Assembly (NCBI GenBank): GCA_026002025.1
Contig: BOAU01000037.1
Location: 1 to 19,598, forward strand
Length of the DNA: 19,598 nucleotides
Origin: Spirochaetia bacterium
GTDB taxonomy: Bacteria > Spirochaetota > Spirochaetia > Treponematales > Breznakiellaceae
Direction of reading: 5' to 3'
The notes under the pieces are model-generated. The model was not told the DNA's origin and did no database searches. It saw nothing but the letters and a program-made list of their open reading frames with translations. Of this stretch, positions 1 to 7,636 are shown piece by piece. Within the stretch, counting starts at the first letter, position 1, and every line of letters starts with the position of its first letter. The position numbers were made by a program, and so were the translations under genes.

Positions 1-1
1 C

Positions 2-1459
2 CGGGAAGCCTATCTGCAAATCAAGGACATCGTCGCCGAAAAACGGGGAGAACGGACCGAGTTTCTCGATAAGATTCAGGAAGACATCCAAAAGGAAGCG
101 GCAACAGCGGAAATCAAAATCGAAGTAAGCAGCCGGGCAAAGCACTTCTATTCAATTTATCAAAAGATGCGCAAGCGGAATAAGACTTCAAGCGATCTCT
201 TCGACCTCTTCGGGGTCCGCATCTTCTGCGACAGCATCGAAAACTGCTACACCCTTCTGGGACTGGTCCACCGGCTCTGGAAGCCTCTGGACGGCCGCTT
301 CAAGGACTACATCGCCATGCCCAAGTCCAACGGCTACCAGAGCCTCCACACTACAGTAATGGCAAATGGCAAAATGCTGGAAATCCAGATCCGCACCGGG
401 GAAATGCACCATATTGCCGAGTACGGTATCGCCAGCCACTGGCTGTACAAGAAAGGCTCCACCCGTGACCTGGTGCGCCCGGTGGACATTTCCATCGTGA
501 ACCGTCTGCGGGACTGGAAGCAGCTTGAAAACGAAAACGGAGAAATCCAGGGTTCCAAGGCATTTCTGGAAGACATAAAGCAGGAAATCCTCAAGGACTC
601 GATCTACGTCTTTACCCCCCAGGGCAAGGTGATTGAGCTCCCGTCGGGGGCAGGCCCCATCGATTTTGCCTATAGCATTCATTCCGCCATCGGGGAGCAT
701 TGTATAGGCGCCAAGGCCGATGGCTCCATTATCCCCTTGAGTTCGGAACTGCAAAACACCCAGGTGGTGGAGATCCTCACATCACCCCAGGCCCACCCCA
801 ACCTGAACTGGCTGCGAATTGTAAAGACCGCCAAGGCACGGAACAAAATACGCGCGTGGCTGGAACAGAATGACGAGTCCCTTATTATCGAAAAAAACGT
901 AGTCGCCAAAAAGAAGGCTACCGTTCCTCCGACCCAGGAAGCATCTCCGGCTTCTGCGGCTCCGGAAAAGGAAATACCCACCGTTCAGCGGGTATTGCAG
1001 AGCGACCCAAGCGCAAATGTCTTCCAGGTCAGGGTAGAGGATGAAAAGAACATGATGATCCATTTTGCCCGGTGCTGCCGTCCGGTCACCGGAGAAAAAA
1101 TCATCGGCTATATATCACGGGGCCGGGGCATTATCATCCACCGGCAGAATTGCAGCAACTTGGCGAACATCCCCGATTTTGAGGAACGGAAAATCGAAAC
1201 CGAATGGGAAAACGCCGTATCAGTCCTGGTAAGGCGTTTCAAAATTGAGGCAAAACTATCGGCGGATCTTTTTTCAGAAATTGAAGGGGCGGTCCGTAAG
1301 CATCAGGGCCACCTTATCGAAGGCAGGCTTGAGGAAGGCGCCCCCAACCGGCTGACCGGCTTTTTCACCATGCAGCTTGAGCAGGCGGCGGACCTCAAAA
1401 AGGTGATGAAGAACATCCGGGGCATCCCCGGCATGTTCAGCATCCAGTCCCTGACATAA
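2..1459 (+). CDS. rel: Bifunctional-type (p)ppGpp synthetase/hydrolase Rel (RelA/SpoT family), 5'-truncated by window edge
   Basis: The frame is open from base 2, so the gene starts outside the window; 485 residues are visible and the ATG at 167 is internal. The N-terminal HD hydrolase domain is missing from view. Visible order: synthetase domain with DLFGVRIF, RFKDY at visible residue 99, NGYQSLHT and EIQIRT near 127; TGS domain from about 201 (IYVFTPQGK); a Cys-containing segment (HFARCCRP, about 354, and HRQNC); ACT domain from about 410. RFKD, rather than the EFDD of E. coli RelA, is the form found in bifunctional SpoT/Rel enzymes. The family makes (p)ppGpp from ATP and GTP/GDP and, where HD is active, degrades it, controlling rRNA and ribosomal-protein synthesis in the cytoplasm. 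It converges on the ribosomal operon and stops 65 bp from that operon's last gene. Family certain; hydrolase activity not visible. Confidence 0.95.
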   Translation, partial: REAYLQIKDIVAEKRGERTEFLDKIQEDIQKEAATAEIKIEVSSRAKHFYSIYQKMRKRNKTSSDLFDLFGVRIFCDSIENCYTLLGLVHRLWKPLDGRFKDYIAMPKSNGYQSLHTTVMANGKMLEIQIRTGEMHHIAEYGIASHWLYKKGSTRDLVRPVDISIVNRLRDWKQLENENGEIQGSKAFLEDIKQEILKDSIYVFTPQGKVIELPSGAGPIDFAYSIHSAIGEHCIGAKADGSIIPLSSELQNTQVVEILTSPQAHPNLNWLRIVKTAKARNKIRAWLEQNDESLIIEKNVVAKKKATVPPTQEASPASAAPEKEIPTVQRVLQSDPSANVFQVRVEDEKNMMIHFARCCRPVTGEKIIGYISRGRGIIIHRQNCSNLANIPDFEERKIETEWENAVSVLVRRFKIEAKLSADLFSEIEGAVRKHQGHLIEGRLEEGAPNRLTGFFTMQLEQAADLKKVMKNIRGIPGMFSIQSLT

Positions 1460-1488
1460 AAAAACCTGCCGCCATAGATGACGACAGG
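1458..1488 (-). terminator. Rho-independent terminator of the ribosomal-protein operon
   Basis: Read on the minus strand, the arms CCTGTCGTCAT and ATGGCGGCAGG pair throughout if two G-U wobbles are allowed, and seven Ts follow directly. It lies 37 bp beyond the stop of the last minus-strand gene. On the plus strand the same stem has two C-A mismatches and only a weak T-tract, so it would stop rel transcription less well. It overlaps the last bases of the rel stop codon. Confidence 0.85.
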
Positions 1489-1524
1489 CTATTGTTTGAC
1501 TTAGAAAAAAGTGTACAGCCGGAA

Positions 1525-1749
1525 TTATGCCTCAGCCGCGGGGGCAGCAGGAGCCGCCGCAACAACGGCGGTTATGGTTTTCTTGCCATGTTTAACGGCA
1601 GCCTTACAGGTCTTGCATATCTTGACCTTGGCCTCACCGGCATCCTGTTCATAGAGGATCTTTACGTTATTCCGTTTGCAGACCGGGCATTCACCCCGTC
1701 CATGGGAAGCAAGTTCCCGAATTCCCTTGCCGCGGTGCGCTTTAGACAT
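1525..1749 (-). CDS. Small zinc-ribbon-like protein coupled to rplQ, function unknown
   Basis: This 74-residue protein begins at ATG 1749, inside the end of rplQ. The 8-bp overlap ATGTCTAA holds this start and the rplQ stop, and a purine-rich GAAGGGG lies upstream as a ribosome site. Two CxxC pairs (C21/C24 and C45/C48) separated by 20 residues look like a zinc ribbon. The N-terminus is basic ([12 protein letters not shown]) and the last 14 residues are Ala/Pro-rich. No signal peptide or membrane segment is visible. The same frame stays open upstream as antiphase rplQ sequence, but the internal Met is the credible start because it alone gives the zinc-ribbon protein with an overlapping coupled start. 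I do not recognise the family. Its place as last gene of a ribosomal operon, ahead of the terminator, suggests a ribosome- or RNA-polymerase-associated role; this is inference. Confidence 0.75.
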   Translation of the reverse strand: MSKAHRGKGIRELASHGRGECPVCKRNNVKILYEQDAGEAKVKICKTCKAAVKHGKKTITAVVAAAPAAPAAEA

Positions 1750-2299
1750 TTTCTTTTTTCCCCTTCGCTTTAACGGACGGCTCCTTGGCCGCCTTTTCCT
1801 TGGCTGCGGGCTTTTTAGCCGTTTTTTCTTTTGTCCCCGGCTCTTTAGCCGCAGATTCTTTGCCCGCCGAATCTTTTGCTGCTTTCTTATCGGCCTTGGC
1901 CTCTTTCTTCGCCTTCTTGTCGGCGCCTTCCCCGGTATCCAGCTTATAGTCCACCAATTCAAGGATTACCACTTCAGAAGCATCCCCAAGACGCTCCCCC
2001 ATTTTGATGATCCGGGTGTAACCGCCGGCCCTGTCCTTCATCCGCAGGGCAATATCGGTAAAGAGCTTTGCCACAATACCTTCGTCAAAAAGCCGGGCGG
2101 AAACCAAGCGCCGGTTATGAACCGAATCAACCTTGGCCCGGGTAATCAGCTTTTCCGCGCTCCGGCGTATCTCAAGGGCCTTTGCCTTGGTAGTCCTGAT
2201 CCGTTCATGCCGGAACAGGGATGTTACCATATTGCGGCGCAGTGCTTTCCGGTGGGCCGCCATCCGTTCAAGGGGGTTAAACCCTCTTCTATGCTTCAT
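1742..2299 (-). CDS. rplQ: 50S ribosomal protein L17 with long Lys/Ala-rich tail
   Basis: Residues 1-120 are a standard L17: [13 protein letters not shown] at the N-terminus, [22 protein letters not shown] in two adjoining stretches, and a final strand ending ELVDYKL. L17 is an early-binding large-subunit protein near the exit tunnel. Residues about 126-185 form an extra 60-residue tail rich in Lys, Ala and Glu, with imperfect AAKEP/AAKEK repeats and no aromatic residues; many bacterial L17 proteins end near residue 120-130. The start ATG 2299 overlaps the end of rpoA by 11 bp (ATGAAGCATAG), the usual alpha-operon coupling. The 3' end overlaps the next small gene by 8 bp. The tail could bind rRNA non-specifically or be disordered; the sequence does not decide. 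Confidence 0.96.
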   Translation of the reverse strand: MKHRRGFNPLERMAAHRKALRRNMVTSLFRHERIRTTKAKALEIRRSAEKLITRAKVDSVHNRRLVSARLFDEGIVAKLFTDIALRMKDRAGGYTRIIKMGERLGDASEVVILELVDYKLDTGEGADKKAKKEAKADKKAAKDSAGKESAAKEPGTKEKTAKKPAAKEKAAKEPSVKAKGKKENV

Positions 2300-3344
2300 C
2301 TTCCGCTTCCTTTTGAGAGGTAATTTTTACCGCGTTCTTGAGAACATTGACATCCGTAATTCCAAGATCCAAATTCCATTCCTTGAGCTTTTCCTTTATT
2401 TCCTGGAGGGACTTCTTCCCGAAGTTCCGGGTCTTGGCGATATCATCCTCTGTTTTCCGGGTCAATTCCCCAATGGTTTTAATGTTCGCATTCTTGAGAC
2501 AGTTGGAAGACCGGACCGACAGTTCCAACTCCTCAACGGGCGTATTAAGTATCTGCCTGATCCGCTCATCATCCTCATCGAGGTCCTCATCAAGACCAAA
2601 GTTGTTTTCATCAAAGTTGATGAAAACCGAAAAATGATCCTTGGCAACCTTGGCGGCTTCCGCGAGGGCGTCATCGGGCTTCACGGTCCCGTCGGTCCAG
2701 ACCTCAAGGATCAGTTTATCGTAATCGCTCCGCTGCCCCACACGGGTGGGCTCCACGGCGAATTTCACCTTTTTTACTGGACTGTAGATCGCGTCCAGCG
2801 GTATGGTTCCAATCACATCAACGTACCGTTCATTCACCTCGGAAGGCACATAGCCCCGGCCCAGATCAATCTGAATCTCAAACTCAAGCTTGGCGTTATC
2901 CATGAGGGTCATAATATGCTGGCCGGTACTCAATACTTCAACCTGTCCGACCCGGCTAAAATCATCACTCTTGATGTCCTTCTTGCCGGACCATTCATAG
3001 AGGAGTATGTCCTGTTCCATACTATCGGGAAGCTTAAGCCGAATTTGCTTGAGGTTATTGATTACCTCCAGGGTATCCTCAACGACATTCGGTATGGTCT
3101 CGAATTCGCTGGACACGCTGTGGGCAACCCCATCCGCGTCATAGGAAGTAATTTTTACCGCAGTTATCGCATATCCCTGAATCGAGGAGAGGAGAACCCT
3201 GCGCAGGGTATTACCAACCGTCGTACCGAAACCCGGTTCGAAGGGAGCCGCGATGAACTTGCCATAATTTTGTTTCAGCTCACCATGCTCAAAGGTGATA
3301 CCTTTGGGGCGTTTGAATCCTTTTGTAAGGTTCTTACGGGCCAT
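2289..3344 (-). CDS. rpoA: DNA-directed RNA polymerase subunit alpha
   Basis: This 351-residue protein has the alpha N-terminal assembly domain (about 1-240, with [19 protein letters not shown] at 37-55) that dimerises and holds beta and beta', and a C-terminal DNA-binding domain (about 266-328). [10 protein letters not shown] places Arg278 at the position of E. coli Arg265, and [10 protein letters not shown] follows, so UP-element and activator contacts appear conserved. The linker between domains is strongly acidic (DEDLDEDDE, 252-260). The protein is longer than E. coli alpha (329 residues), mostly from the linker and a short charged tail. It sits in the usual place between rpsD (9 bp upstream) and rplQ (overlapping by 11 bp), so alpha is made with ribosomal proteins. 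Confidence 0.98.
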   Translation of the reverse strand: MARKNLTKGFKRPKGITFEHGELKQNYGKFIAAPFEPGFGTTVGNTLRRVLLSSIQGYAITAVKITSYDADGVAHSVSSEFETIPNVVEDTLEVINNLKQIRLKLPDSMEQDILLYEWSGKKDIKSDDFSRVGQVEVLSTGQHIMTLMDNAKLEFEIQIDLGRGYVPSEVNERYVDVIGTIPLDAIYSPVKKVKFAVEPTRVGQRSDYDKLILEVWTDGTVKPDDALAEAAKVAKDHFSVFINFDENNFGLDEDLDEDDERIRQILNTPVEELELSVRSSNCLKNANIKTIGELTRKTEDDIAKTRNFGKKSLQEIKEKLKEWNLDLGITDVNVLKNAVKITSQKEAEDEA

Positions 3345-3353
3345 GAGGACTCC

Positions 3354-3989
3354 TTATTTAGAATACAATTCGACGATCATCTGTTCCTTGATATCCCCAA
3401 GGTCAGTGATATCACTGCGGCGCGGAGAAACGAGGAACTTACCCTTCATTGCGTCAGGATCAAGCTGGAGCCAGGGCATGACCCCGGACTTCCCGAATTC
3501 CTTTAACGCATCTTTCACAATCACCAGGCCCTTGCTGGTTTCTCCAATAGCAATTTCATCCTCGGCCTTAACCAGATAGGAAGGGACATTCACCCTTTTT
3601 CCGTTTACGGTTATATGTCCGTGGAGCACCACCTGCCGGGCCTGGCTCCTTGAGGAAGCAAACCTGAGCCGGTAGACCACATTATCAAGCCGCCGTTCCA
3701 GGAGCACAAAGAGGTTTTCACCGGTAATGCCGGTCATCCGCAGGGCCCGTTCAAAGAAAAGGCCGAACTGCTTCTCCTGCATGCCGTATATCCTCTTAAG
3801 TTTCTGCTTTTCACGAAGCTGAACACCATAATCAGAACGTTTTCCCGCCCGCGCCTTGGGGTCTTTCCCCGGGGCCGGACGCTTTTTATTGATAGCGCAC
3901 TTGTCACTCTTGCAACGATCGCCTTTGAGCATCAACTTTTTCTGTTCCGCCCGGCACAAACGGCACACGGGTCCGGTATATCTTGCCAT
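3354..3989 (-). CDS. rpsD: 30S ribosomal protein S4 (zinc-binding form)
   Basis: This 211-residue primary assembly protein binds the 5' domain of 16S rRNA. The N-terminal arm has four Cys (C9, C12, C26, C31; CRLC and CKSDKC), the zinc-containing S4 type. The S4 RNA-binding domain is seen as LLERRLDNVVYRLRFASS, then ARQVVLHGHITVNGKRVNVPSY. In E. coli and other bacteria S4 also represses the alpha operon at a leader upstream of rpsM; whether that occurs here is unknown, although a promoter-like site and hairpin do lie ahead of rpmJ. It follows rpsK after 30 bp, a spacer that begins with a stop-codon hairpin. Confidence 0.98.
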   Translation of the reverse strand: MARYTGPVCRLCRAEQKKLMLKGDRCKSDKCAINKKRPAPGKDPKARAGKRSDYGVQLREKQKLKRIYGMQEKQFGLFFERALRMTGITGENLFVLLERRLDNVVYRLRFASSRSQARQVVLHGHITVNGKRVNVPSYLVKAEDEIAIGETSKGLVIVKDALKEFGKSGVMPWLQLDPDAMKGKFLVSPRRSDITDLGDIKEQMIVELYSK

Positions 3990-4015
3990 ATATCATTCTC
4001 TCCTTAGATACGGCC

Positions 4016-4030
4016 GCCGCTATATGCGGC
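4016..4030 (-). other. Stem-loop across the rpsK stop codon
   Basis: In the transcript the arms GCCGC and GCGGC flank the loop ATATA. The rpsK TAG (4022-4020) lies in the loop and the first base of the 3' arm. No T-tract follows, so it is not an intrinsic terminator. It belongs to the set of stop-codon hairpins in this operon's longer spacers. Confidence 0.6.
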
Positions 4031-4403
4031 GCGTTTTCCGCGGCCTGCAGCCGTTATGCGGAATCGGGGTAACATCGTTAATCGACTTCACCTTGATGCC
4101 CAGGGCCCCAAGCTGACGGATCGCCGATTCTCGGCCAATCCCCGGACCCTTAACATACACATGCACTTCCCTAAGCCCAACCTGCAGGGCCTTCTGGGCG
4201 GCGGTCTCGGTCACCGACTGCGCCGCAAAGGGGGTCGATTTCTTGGCGCCCCTGAACTGGAGCTGGCCGGAACTGGCCCAGGAAATCGCATTCCCCATGA
4301 GGTCGGTAATGGTCACAATGGTATTATTGAACGTAGCCTGGATGTATACGTTCCCTTCATATACGGACTTTTTCTCTTTCCGTTTCTTCGTAGTAGCAGC
4401 CAC
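4020..4403 (-). CDS. rpsK: 30S ribosomal protein S11
   Basis: This 127-residue protein matches S11 throughout: [18 protein letters not shown], the loop [21 protein letters not shown], then [18 protein letters not shown], and the conserved end [17 protein letters not shown]11 lies on the 30S platform and lines the mRNA path near the E site. The lysine-rich N-terminal segment (KKRKEKK) is typical. It stands between rpsM (33-bp spacer with a perfect hairpin) and rpsD (30-bp spacer with a hairpin across its own stop), the two longest gaps within the rpmJ-to-rplQ segment. Confidence 0.98.
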   Translation of the reverse strand: MAATTKKRKEKKSVYEGNVYIQATFNNTIVTITDLMGNAISWASSGQLQFRGAKKSTPFAAQSVTETAAQKALQVGLREVHVYVKGPGIGRESAIRQLGALGIKVKSINDVTPIPHNGCRPRKTRRI

Positions 4404-4417
4404 TCAATCCTCCGTGA

Positions 4418-4435
4418 CCGGGCTAAACAGCCCGG
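4418..4435 (-). other. Stem-loop just after the rpsM stop codon
   Basis: A perfect 7-bp inverted repeat (CCGGGCT / AGCCCGG) with loop GTTT in the transcript starts one base after the rpsM TAA and ends 14 bases before the rpsK start. There is no downstream T-run. Confidence 0.65.
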
Positions 4436-4436
4436 C

Positions 4437-4802
4437 TTATTTCTTCTTCCCTGCGACGGTCTTCTTCTTGCCCTTGCGGGTACGGGCATTGGTCCGGGTT
4501 CGCTGACCCCGGAGGGGCAGTCCCTTGCGGTGCCGGAGCCCCCGGTAACAGCCGATATCCATGAGCCGCTTGATGTTCAGGGCGATTTCGGTGCGTAAAC
4601 GCCCCTCAACCTTGTACTCCCCTTCGATAATCTGCCGCAGTTCATTCAACTCTTCCTGGGACAGATCGTTGATAAGCCGTACCGGATCGATCTTGGTCTT
4701 GGCGCAGATCTCGTCCGCGCTGGACCTGCCAATCCCATAGACATAGGTCAAGGCAATATTCACATGTTTATTCGGGAGGTCAACCCCCACAAGACGCGCC
4801 AT
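4437..4802 (-). CDS. rpsM: 30S ribosomal protein S13
   Basis: This 121-residue protein shows the S13 signatures: [20 protein letters not shown] at the start, [11 protein letters not shown] (helix-hairpin-helix), [20 protein letters not shown], and the tail [21 protein letters not shown]13 lies in the 30S head, contacts the P-site tRNA through its basic tail and forms bridges with the 50S. The C-terminal [10 protein letters not shown] is the usual basic extension. It starts 6 bp after rpmJ. In E. coli this gene opens the alpha operon; here rpmJ precedes it and the likely local promoter is before rpmJ. Confidence 0.98.
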   Translation of the reverse strand: MARLVGVDLPNKHVNIALTYVYGIGRSSADEICAKTKIDPVRLINDLSQEELNELRQIIEGEYKVEGRLRTEIALNIKRLMDIGCYRGLRHRKGLPLRGQRTRTNARTRKGKKKTVAGKKK

Positions 4803-4808
4803 ACTCTT

Positions 4809-4922
4809 CTACCCCTGCTTCTGTTTATGCTTGGGATTTGAACAAATGATACGGACAATGCCGTTTCGCTTGATCACCTTGCACTTGTCGCAAATAGGCT
4901 TCACACTGGTCCGGACTTTCAT
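4809..4922 (-). CDS. rpmJ: 50S ribosomal protein L36 (zinc form)
   Basis: A short 37-residue gene found by reading the gap between secY and rpsM. It starts [20 protein letters not shown] and ends [10 protein letters not shown]11, C14, C27 and H32 form the classic CCCH zinc-ribbon of L36, the smallest ribosomal protein, which sits at the L7/L12-stalk side of 23S rRNA. Length (37) and ligands match the zinc-binding paralogue. AAGGGAGAAG precedes the ATG. In many bacteria adk, map and infA separate secY from rpmJ; here none is present and 108 bp of non-coding sequence lies between. Confidence 0.97.
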   Translation of the reverse strand: MKVRTSVKPICDKCKVIKRNGIVRIICSNPKHKQKQG

Positions 4923-4948
4923 CCAACTTCTCCCTTATATAAGCGATG

Positions 4949-4976
4949 TTCACCCCTGAAAAAAATCAAGGGTGAA
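4949..4976 (-). other. Long perfect hairpin in the secY-rpmJ spacer
   Basis: In the transcript TTCACCCTTGA pairs with TCAGGGGTGAA over 11 bp (one G-U) around a T6 loop. It lies 27-54 bases upstream of rpmJ and would be at the extreme 5' end of an RNA begun at the promoter candidate 4983-5011. No T-tract follows, so a terminator is unlikely. It could protect the 5' end, be a protein-binding leader, or be a processing site. Confidence 0.65.
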
Positions 4977-4982
4977 CTATAA

Positions 4983-5011
4983 TTAATAACGAATTTAACG
5001 TAATTCGTCAA
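4983..5011 (-). promoter_or_regulatory. Candidate internal promoter for rpmJ-rplQ, with embedded palindrome
   Basis: On the minus strand TTGACG (5011-5006) and TATTAA (4988-4983) are 17 bp apart, a fair sigma-70 match (4-5 of 6 for each box). The spacer is itself a dyad, ACGAATT / AATTCGT at 4989-5008, overlapping the -35 box, which could be a repressor site or chance in AT-rich DNA. The position, between secY and the rpmJ-rpsM-rpsK-rpsD-rpoA block, is where an alpha-operon promoter would be expected. Confidence 0.45.
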
Positions 5012-5030
5012 TCTTCCCAAAACCCTACCC

Positions 5031-6359
5031 TTACAAATTCCGGCCCCGGAGCCGCCCCCGCTTGGTCAACCCTTCATGGTGATGCATCTTGAGGAGGCCC
5101 TCGACCTGGCTCATGGTATCAAGGTCCACGCCGACCAATATCAAAAGTGAAGTACCACCCATCAGGTATGAAATCGATGAGGGGAAGTTAAACAACCGCT
5201 GTATGATGGTCGGAATAACCGCTATAAGCGCCAGGTACAGGGAGCCGGGAAGTACGATGCGGTTCAGTATCTTGGTGAGGTACTCCTCGATCCGCTCCGT
5301 CCGAATCCCCGGTATGGAACCGCCGTTTTCCCGGATATTTTTGGCAATCTCGATGGGGTTCAAACTGACCTGGGTATAGAAATAGGCAAAAAATATGATA
5401 AGCAACACGTACAAAATAGTATACAGAGCGCCGTTGGGGCTTAAAGCCCGAGACACCGCCGCAAGCCAGGCCACATTTCCCCCAATAGTCGAAGCGATTT
5501 GCAGGGGGAAGGTAAGGATGGAAGATGCGAAGATGACCGGAATAACCCCGGAAGGGTTGATCTTGAAGGGAATATAGGTGTTCTGGGCGCCATACATCTT
5601 GCGGCCCACCACCCGTTTGGCATAATTCACCTGAATCTTCCGCTGTCCCTGCTGTTCAAAAACCACCAAGGCAACCACCGCCACAAATATAACGAACACC
5701 ACAATGACCTGGACCAGGTTAAGGTCCCCGTTCCGCACCCGGCCGCCCAATTCCCAGATCGCCTGGGGCAAACGGGCGACGATACCGGCGAAGATCAGCA
5801 GGGAAATACCGTTTCCGATACCCCGCTTGGTGATCTGCTCGCCGATCCACATGAGGAACATGGTCCCCGTGGTTACAGTCAATATAGCAATGATAGTAAA
5901 GGGAACCATCCCCATACTCAGGAGGTTATCCACACTCCGGGAAATGCTCTGGGCGTACTGGGTAACCGCAAAGGACTGGATAAGACAAACCGCCACCGTG
6001 CCGATCCGCTGGTAACCCTGTATCTTCTTCCTGCCCCCCTCTTCCTGGGAAATCTTTTTCAGGCTGGGAAACACGATAAGCAAGAGCTGCATGATGATTG
6101 ACATTGATATGTAGGGCATGATCCCCAGCATGAAGATTGAAAAATTGGAGAAGGCGCCGCCGGCGAAGAAGTCAAGGTAATCCACGATAGGGTTCCCCGA
6201 ATTCTGCTGGGAAAGGAAGTAGGCGCTGAGTTCCCGGACATTGATCCCCGGAATAGGCAACACCGCGCCGACACGGAAAATCACCAGCATCCCTGCGGTA
6301 AAGAGGATACGCTCCCGGAGTTCCTTTACTCTAAAAATTCCAATCAACGGATTAGCCAT
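5031..6359 (-). CDS. secY: Protein translocase subunit SecY
   Basis: This 442-residue inner-membrane protein has about ten hydrophobic segments and forms the Sec channel with SecE and SecG. Recognisable blocks are LPIPGINV after TM1, QGYQRIGT, KRGIGNGISLLIFAGIVARLP, PFKINPSGVIPVIFASSI, NPIEIAKNIRENGGSIPGIR (the cytoplasmic loop that contacts SecA and the ribosome), and LILVGVDLDTMSQVEGLLKM near the end, followed by a basic cytoplasmic tail. It starts 3 bp after rplO, as in a normal spc operon. Downstream, 108 bp of hairpin-rich spacer replaces the adk/map genes found in many bacteria. Confidence 0.98.
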   Translation of the reverse strand: MANPLIGIFRVKELRERILFTAGMLVIFRVGAVLPIPGINVRELSAYFLSQQNSGNPIVDYLDFFAGGAFSNFSIFMLGIMPYISMSIIMQLLLIVFPSLKKISQEEGGRKKIQGYQRIGTVAVCLIQSFAVTQYAQSISRSVDNLLSMGMVPFTIIAILTVTTGTMFLMWIGEQITKRGIGNGISLLIFAGIVARLPQAIWELGGRVRNGDLNLVQVIVVFVIFVAVVALVVFEQQGQRKIQVNYAKRVVGRKMYGAQNTYIPFKINPSGVIPVIFASSILTFPLQIASTIGGNVAWLAAVSRALSPNGALYTILYVLLIIFFAYFYTQVSLNPIEIAKNIRENGGSIPGIRTERIEEYLTKILNRIVLPGSLYLALIAVIPTIIQRLFNFPSSISYLMGGTSLLILVGVDLDTMSQVEGLLKMHHHEGLTKRGRLRGRNL

Positions 6360-6362
6360 TCA

Positions 6363-6905
6363 TCATTCCTGTTCGGTCTTTGCGGCGACAGAATCTTTTA
6401 CCGATGCCGCAGGCCGGGATTTCTTGCCGGACTTATTCCCGGTCTTTTCAGCGGTCTCTCCGCCGATTACAGCAACCGAGCCCCCGGCCTTTTCAATTTT
6501 ATCCTTAGCCGAGGCGGAAACCGCCGACACGCTAAAGCTAAGCTTTTTGGAAAAATCCCCGTTACCAAGGACCTTTACCGGGGCAGTGCCTTTCACGAGA
6601 CCCTTCCGGATCAGGCTGGCAAGGTCCACAGTCTCCGAAGCCTCATAATGGTTCTCAATATCCCGAAGGTTGACTATCTGCACTTCCTTCCTGAAGGGAT
6701 AATTGGAAAAACCCCGGTGGGCGAGCCGCCGGTACAGGGGCATCTGCCCCCCTTCAAACCCAACGTATGTTTTGCCGCCGGAACGGGACTTCTGTCCCTT
6801 GTTACCCTTCCCTGCGGTGGTTCCCCTTCCGGAACCCTGTCCCCGGCCAATAATCCGCTTACGCTTATTGGCTCCCTCGGGGGCGTGTAAGTTAAAATCC
6901 TGCAT
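6363..6905 (-). CDS. rplO: 50S ribosomal protein L15
   Basis: The core (1-149) shows L15 features: the Gly/Arg/Lys-rich N-terminal extension that threads into 23S rRNA (RGQGSGRGTTAGKGNKGQKS), EGGQMPLYRRLAHRGF, and a C-terminal fold ending AGGSVAVIGG. Residues 150-180 add a hydrophilic tail (ETAEKTGNKSGKKSRPAASV onward) beyond the usual length of about 145. The start overlaps the rpmD stop by one base (TAATG), and secY begins 3 bp after its TGA, so rpmD-rplO-secY are translationally linked. Confidence 0.97.
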   Translation of the reverse strand: MQDFNLHAPEGANKRKRIIGRGQGSGRGTTAGKGNKGQKSRSGGKTYVGFEGGQMPLYRRLAHRGFSNYPFRKEVQIVNLRDIENHYEASETVDLASLIRKGLVKGTAPVKVLGNGDFSKKLSFSVSAVSASAKDKIEKAGGSVAVIGGETAEKTGNKSGKKSRPAASVKDSVAAKTEQE

Positions 6906-7087
6906 TACTTAATCTCCTCTACGGTAACTAAGTGGGAAACTACTTTGACCATCCCCAAAACCGCAGGGCTCGCTTCCTGTTCGGTCACGGAACCAATTTT
7001 CCGTAGACCCAAAGAACGTACCGTTGCACGCTGCTTGGGAAGCGATCCTATGACACTCCGCGCAAGACGGATCCTTATTTTCGCCAT
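6905..7087 (-). CDS. rpmD: 50S ribosomal protein L30
   Basis: The protein is 60 residues from ATG 7087: MAKIRIRLARSVIGSLPKQR, then TVRSLGLRKIGS, ending VVSHLVTVEEIK, the normal length and motif set for bacterial L30. An upstream in-frame Met at 7135 would add 16 residues lying inside rpsE with no L30 similarity, so the later start was chosen; it sits 4 bp after the rpsE stop. Its stop is shared with the rplO start. Confidence 0.95.
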   Translation of the reverse strand: MAKIRIRLARSVIGSLPKQRATVRSLGLRKIGSVTEQEASPAVLGMVKVVSHLVTVEEIK

Positions 7088-7091
7088 CTTC

Positions 7092-7628
7092 CTAACCCCA
7101 CAATTCGTTGAGGGACTTGCCCCGGTTCTTGGCAACCGCCTTGGCGTCCATCATCTTGGCTATGCAATTAAAGGTGGCCTTGACCACGTTATACTGGCTG
7201 GAAGCCCCGATTGACTTGCTGAGCACATCGGTAACGCCCCCAGCTTCCATAATCGCCCGCACCGGGCCCCCGGCGATAATGCCTGTACCGGAACAGGCGG
7301 GTTTCAAGAGCACCCGGGAAGCCTTGAAAAGCCCCTGTATCTCATGGGGGATGGTCCCGTTCTTTACGGGAAGCTTCACCATGTTCCGCTTGGCCTTGTC
7401 AACGCTCTTGCGGATAGCCTCGGAAACATCGTTAGCCTTGCCGAAACCATAGCCCACATTACCCTTCCGGTCACCGATGACCGTGAGGGCGGAAAAAGAG
7501 AAGCGCCGACCGCCCTTTACGACCTTCGCGGTCCGGTTGAGCTTGACCAGTTTCTCTACAAATTCCTTATCCGCGGGATCACGATCCCGGTTTCTGTCAC
7601 GGCCTTCGCCCCTCTGTGAATGTTCCAT
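7092..7628 (-). CDS. rpsE: 30S ribosomal protein S5
   Basis: This 178-residue protein has the N-terminal double-stranded-RNA-type domain (FVEKLVKLNRTAKVVKGGRR, FSFSALTVIGDRKGNVGYG) and the C-terminal domain with LLKPACSGTGIIAGGPVRAI and GVTDVLSKSIGA. S5 with S4 shapes the mRNA entrance and influences decoding accuracy. The first 20 residues are a charged extension (RGEGRDRNRDRD). It starts 8 bp after rplR and is followed by rpmD after 4 bp. Confidence 0.98.
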   Translation of the reverse strand: MEHSQRGEGRDRNRDRDPADKEFVEKLVKLNRTAKVVKGGRRFSFSALTVIGDRKGNVGYGFGKANDVSEAIRKSVDKAKRNMVKLPVKNGTIPHEIQGLFKASRVLLKPACSGTGIIAGGPVRAIMEAGGVTDVLSKSIGASSQYNVVKATFNCIAKMMDAKAVAKNRGKSLNELWG

Positions 7629-7636
7629 TCCGCCCC

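Noticed and set aside
188..754. 188-codon minus-strand open frame inside rel
   Set aside because: Antisense of the conserved Rel synthetase domain, with no ribosome site or known motif.
2133..3506. 457-codon plus-strand open frame opposite rpoA/rpsD
   Set aside because: It spans two real, well-conserved minus-strand genes and has no ribosome site or recognisable motif.
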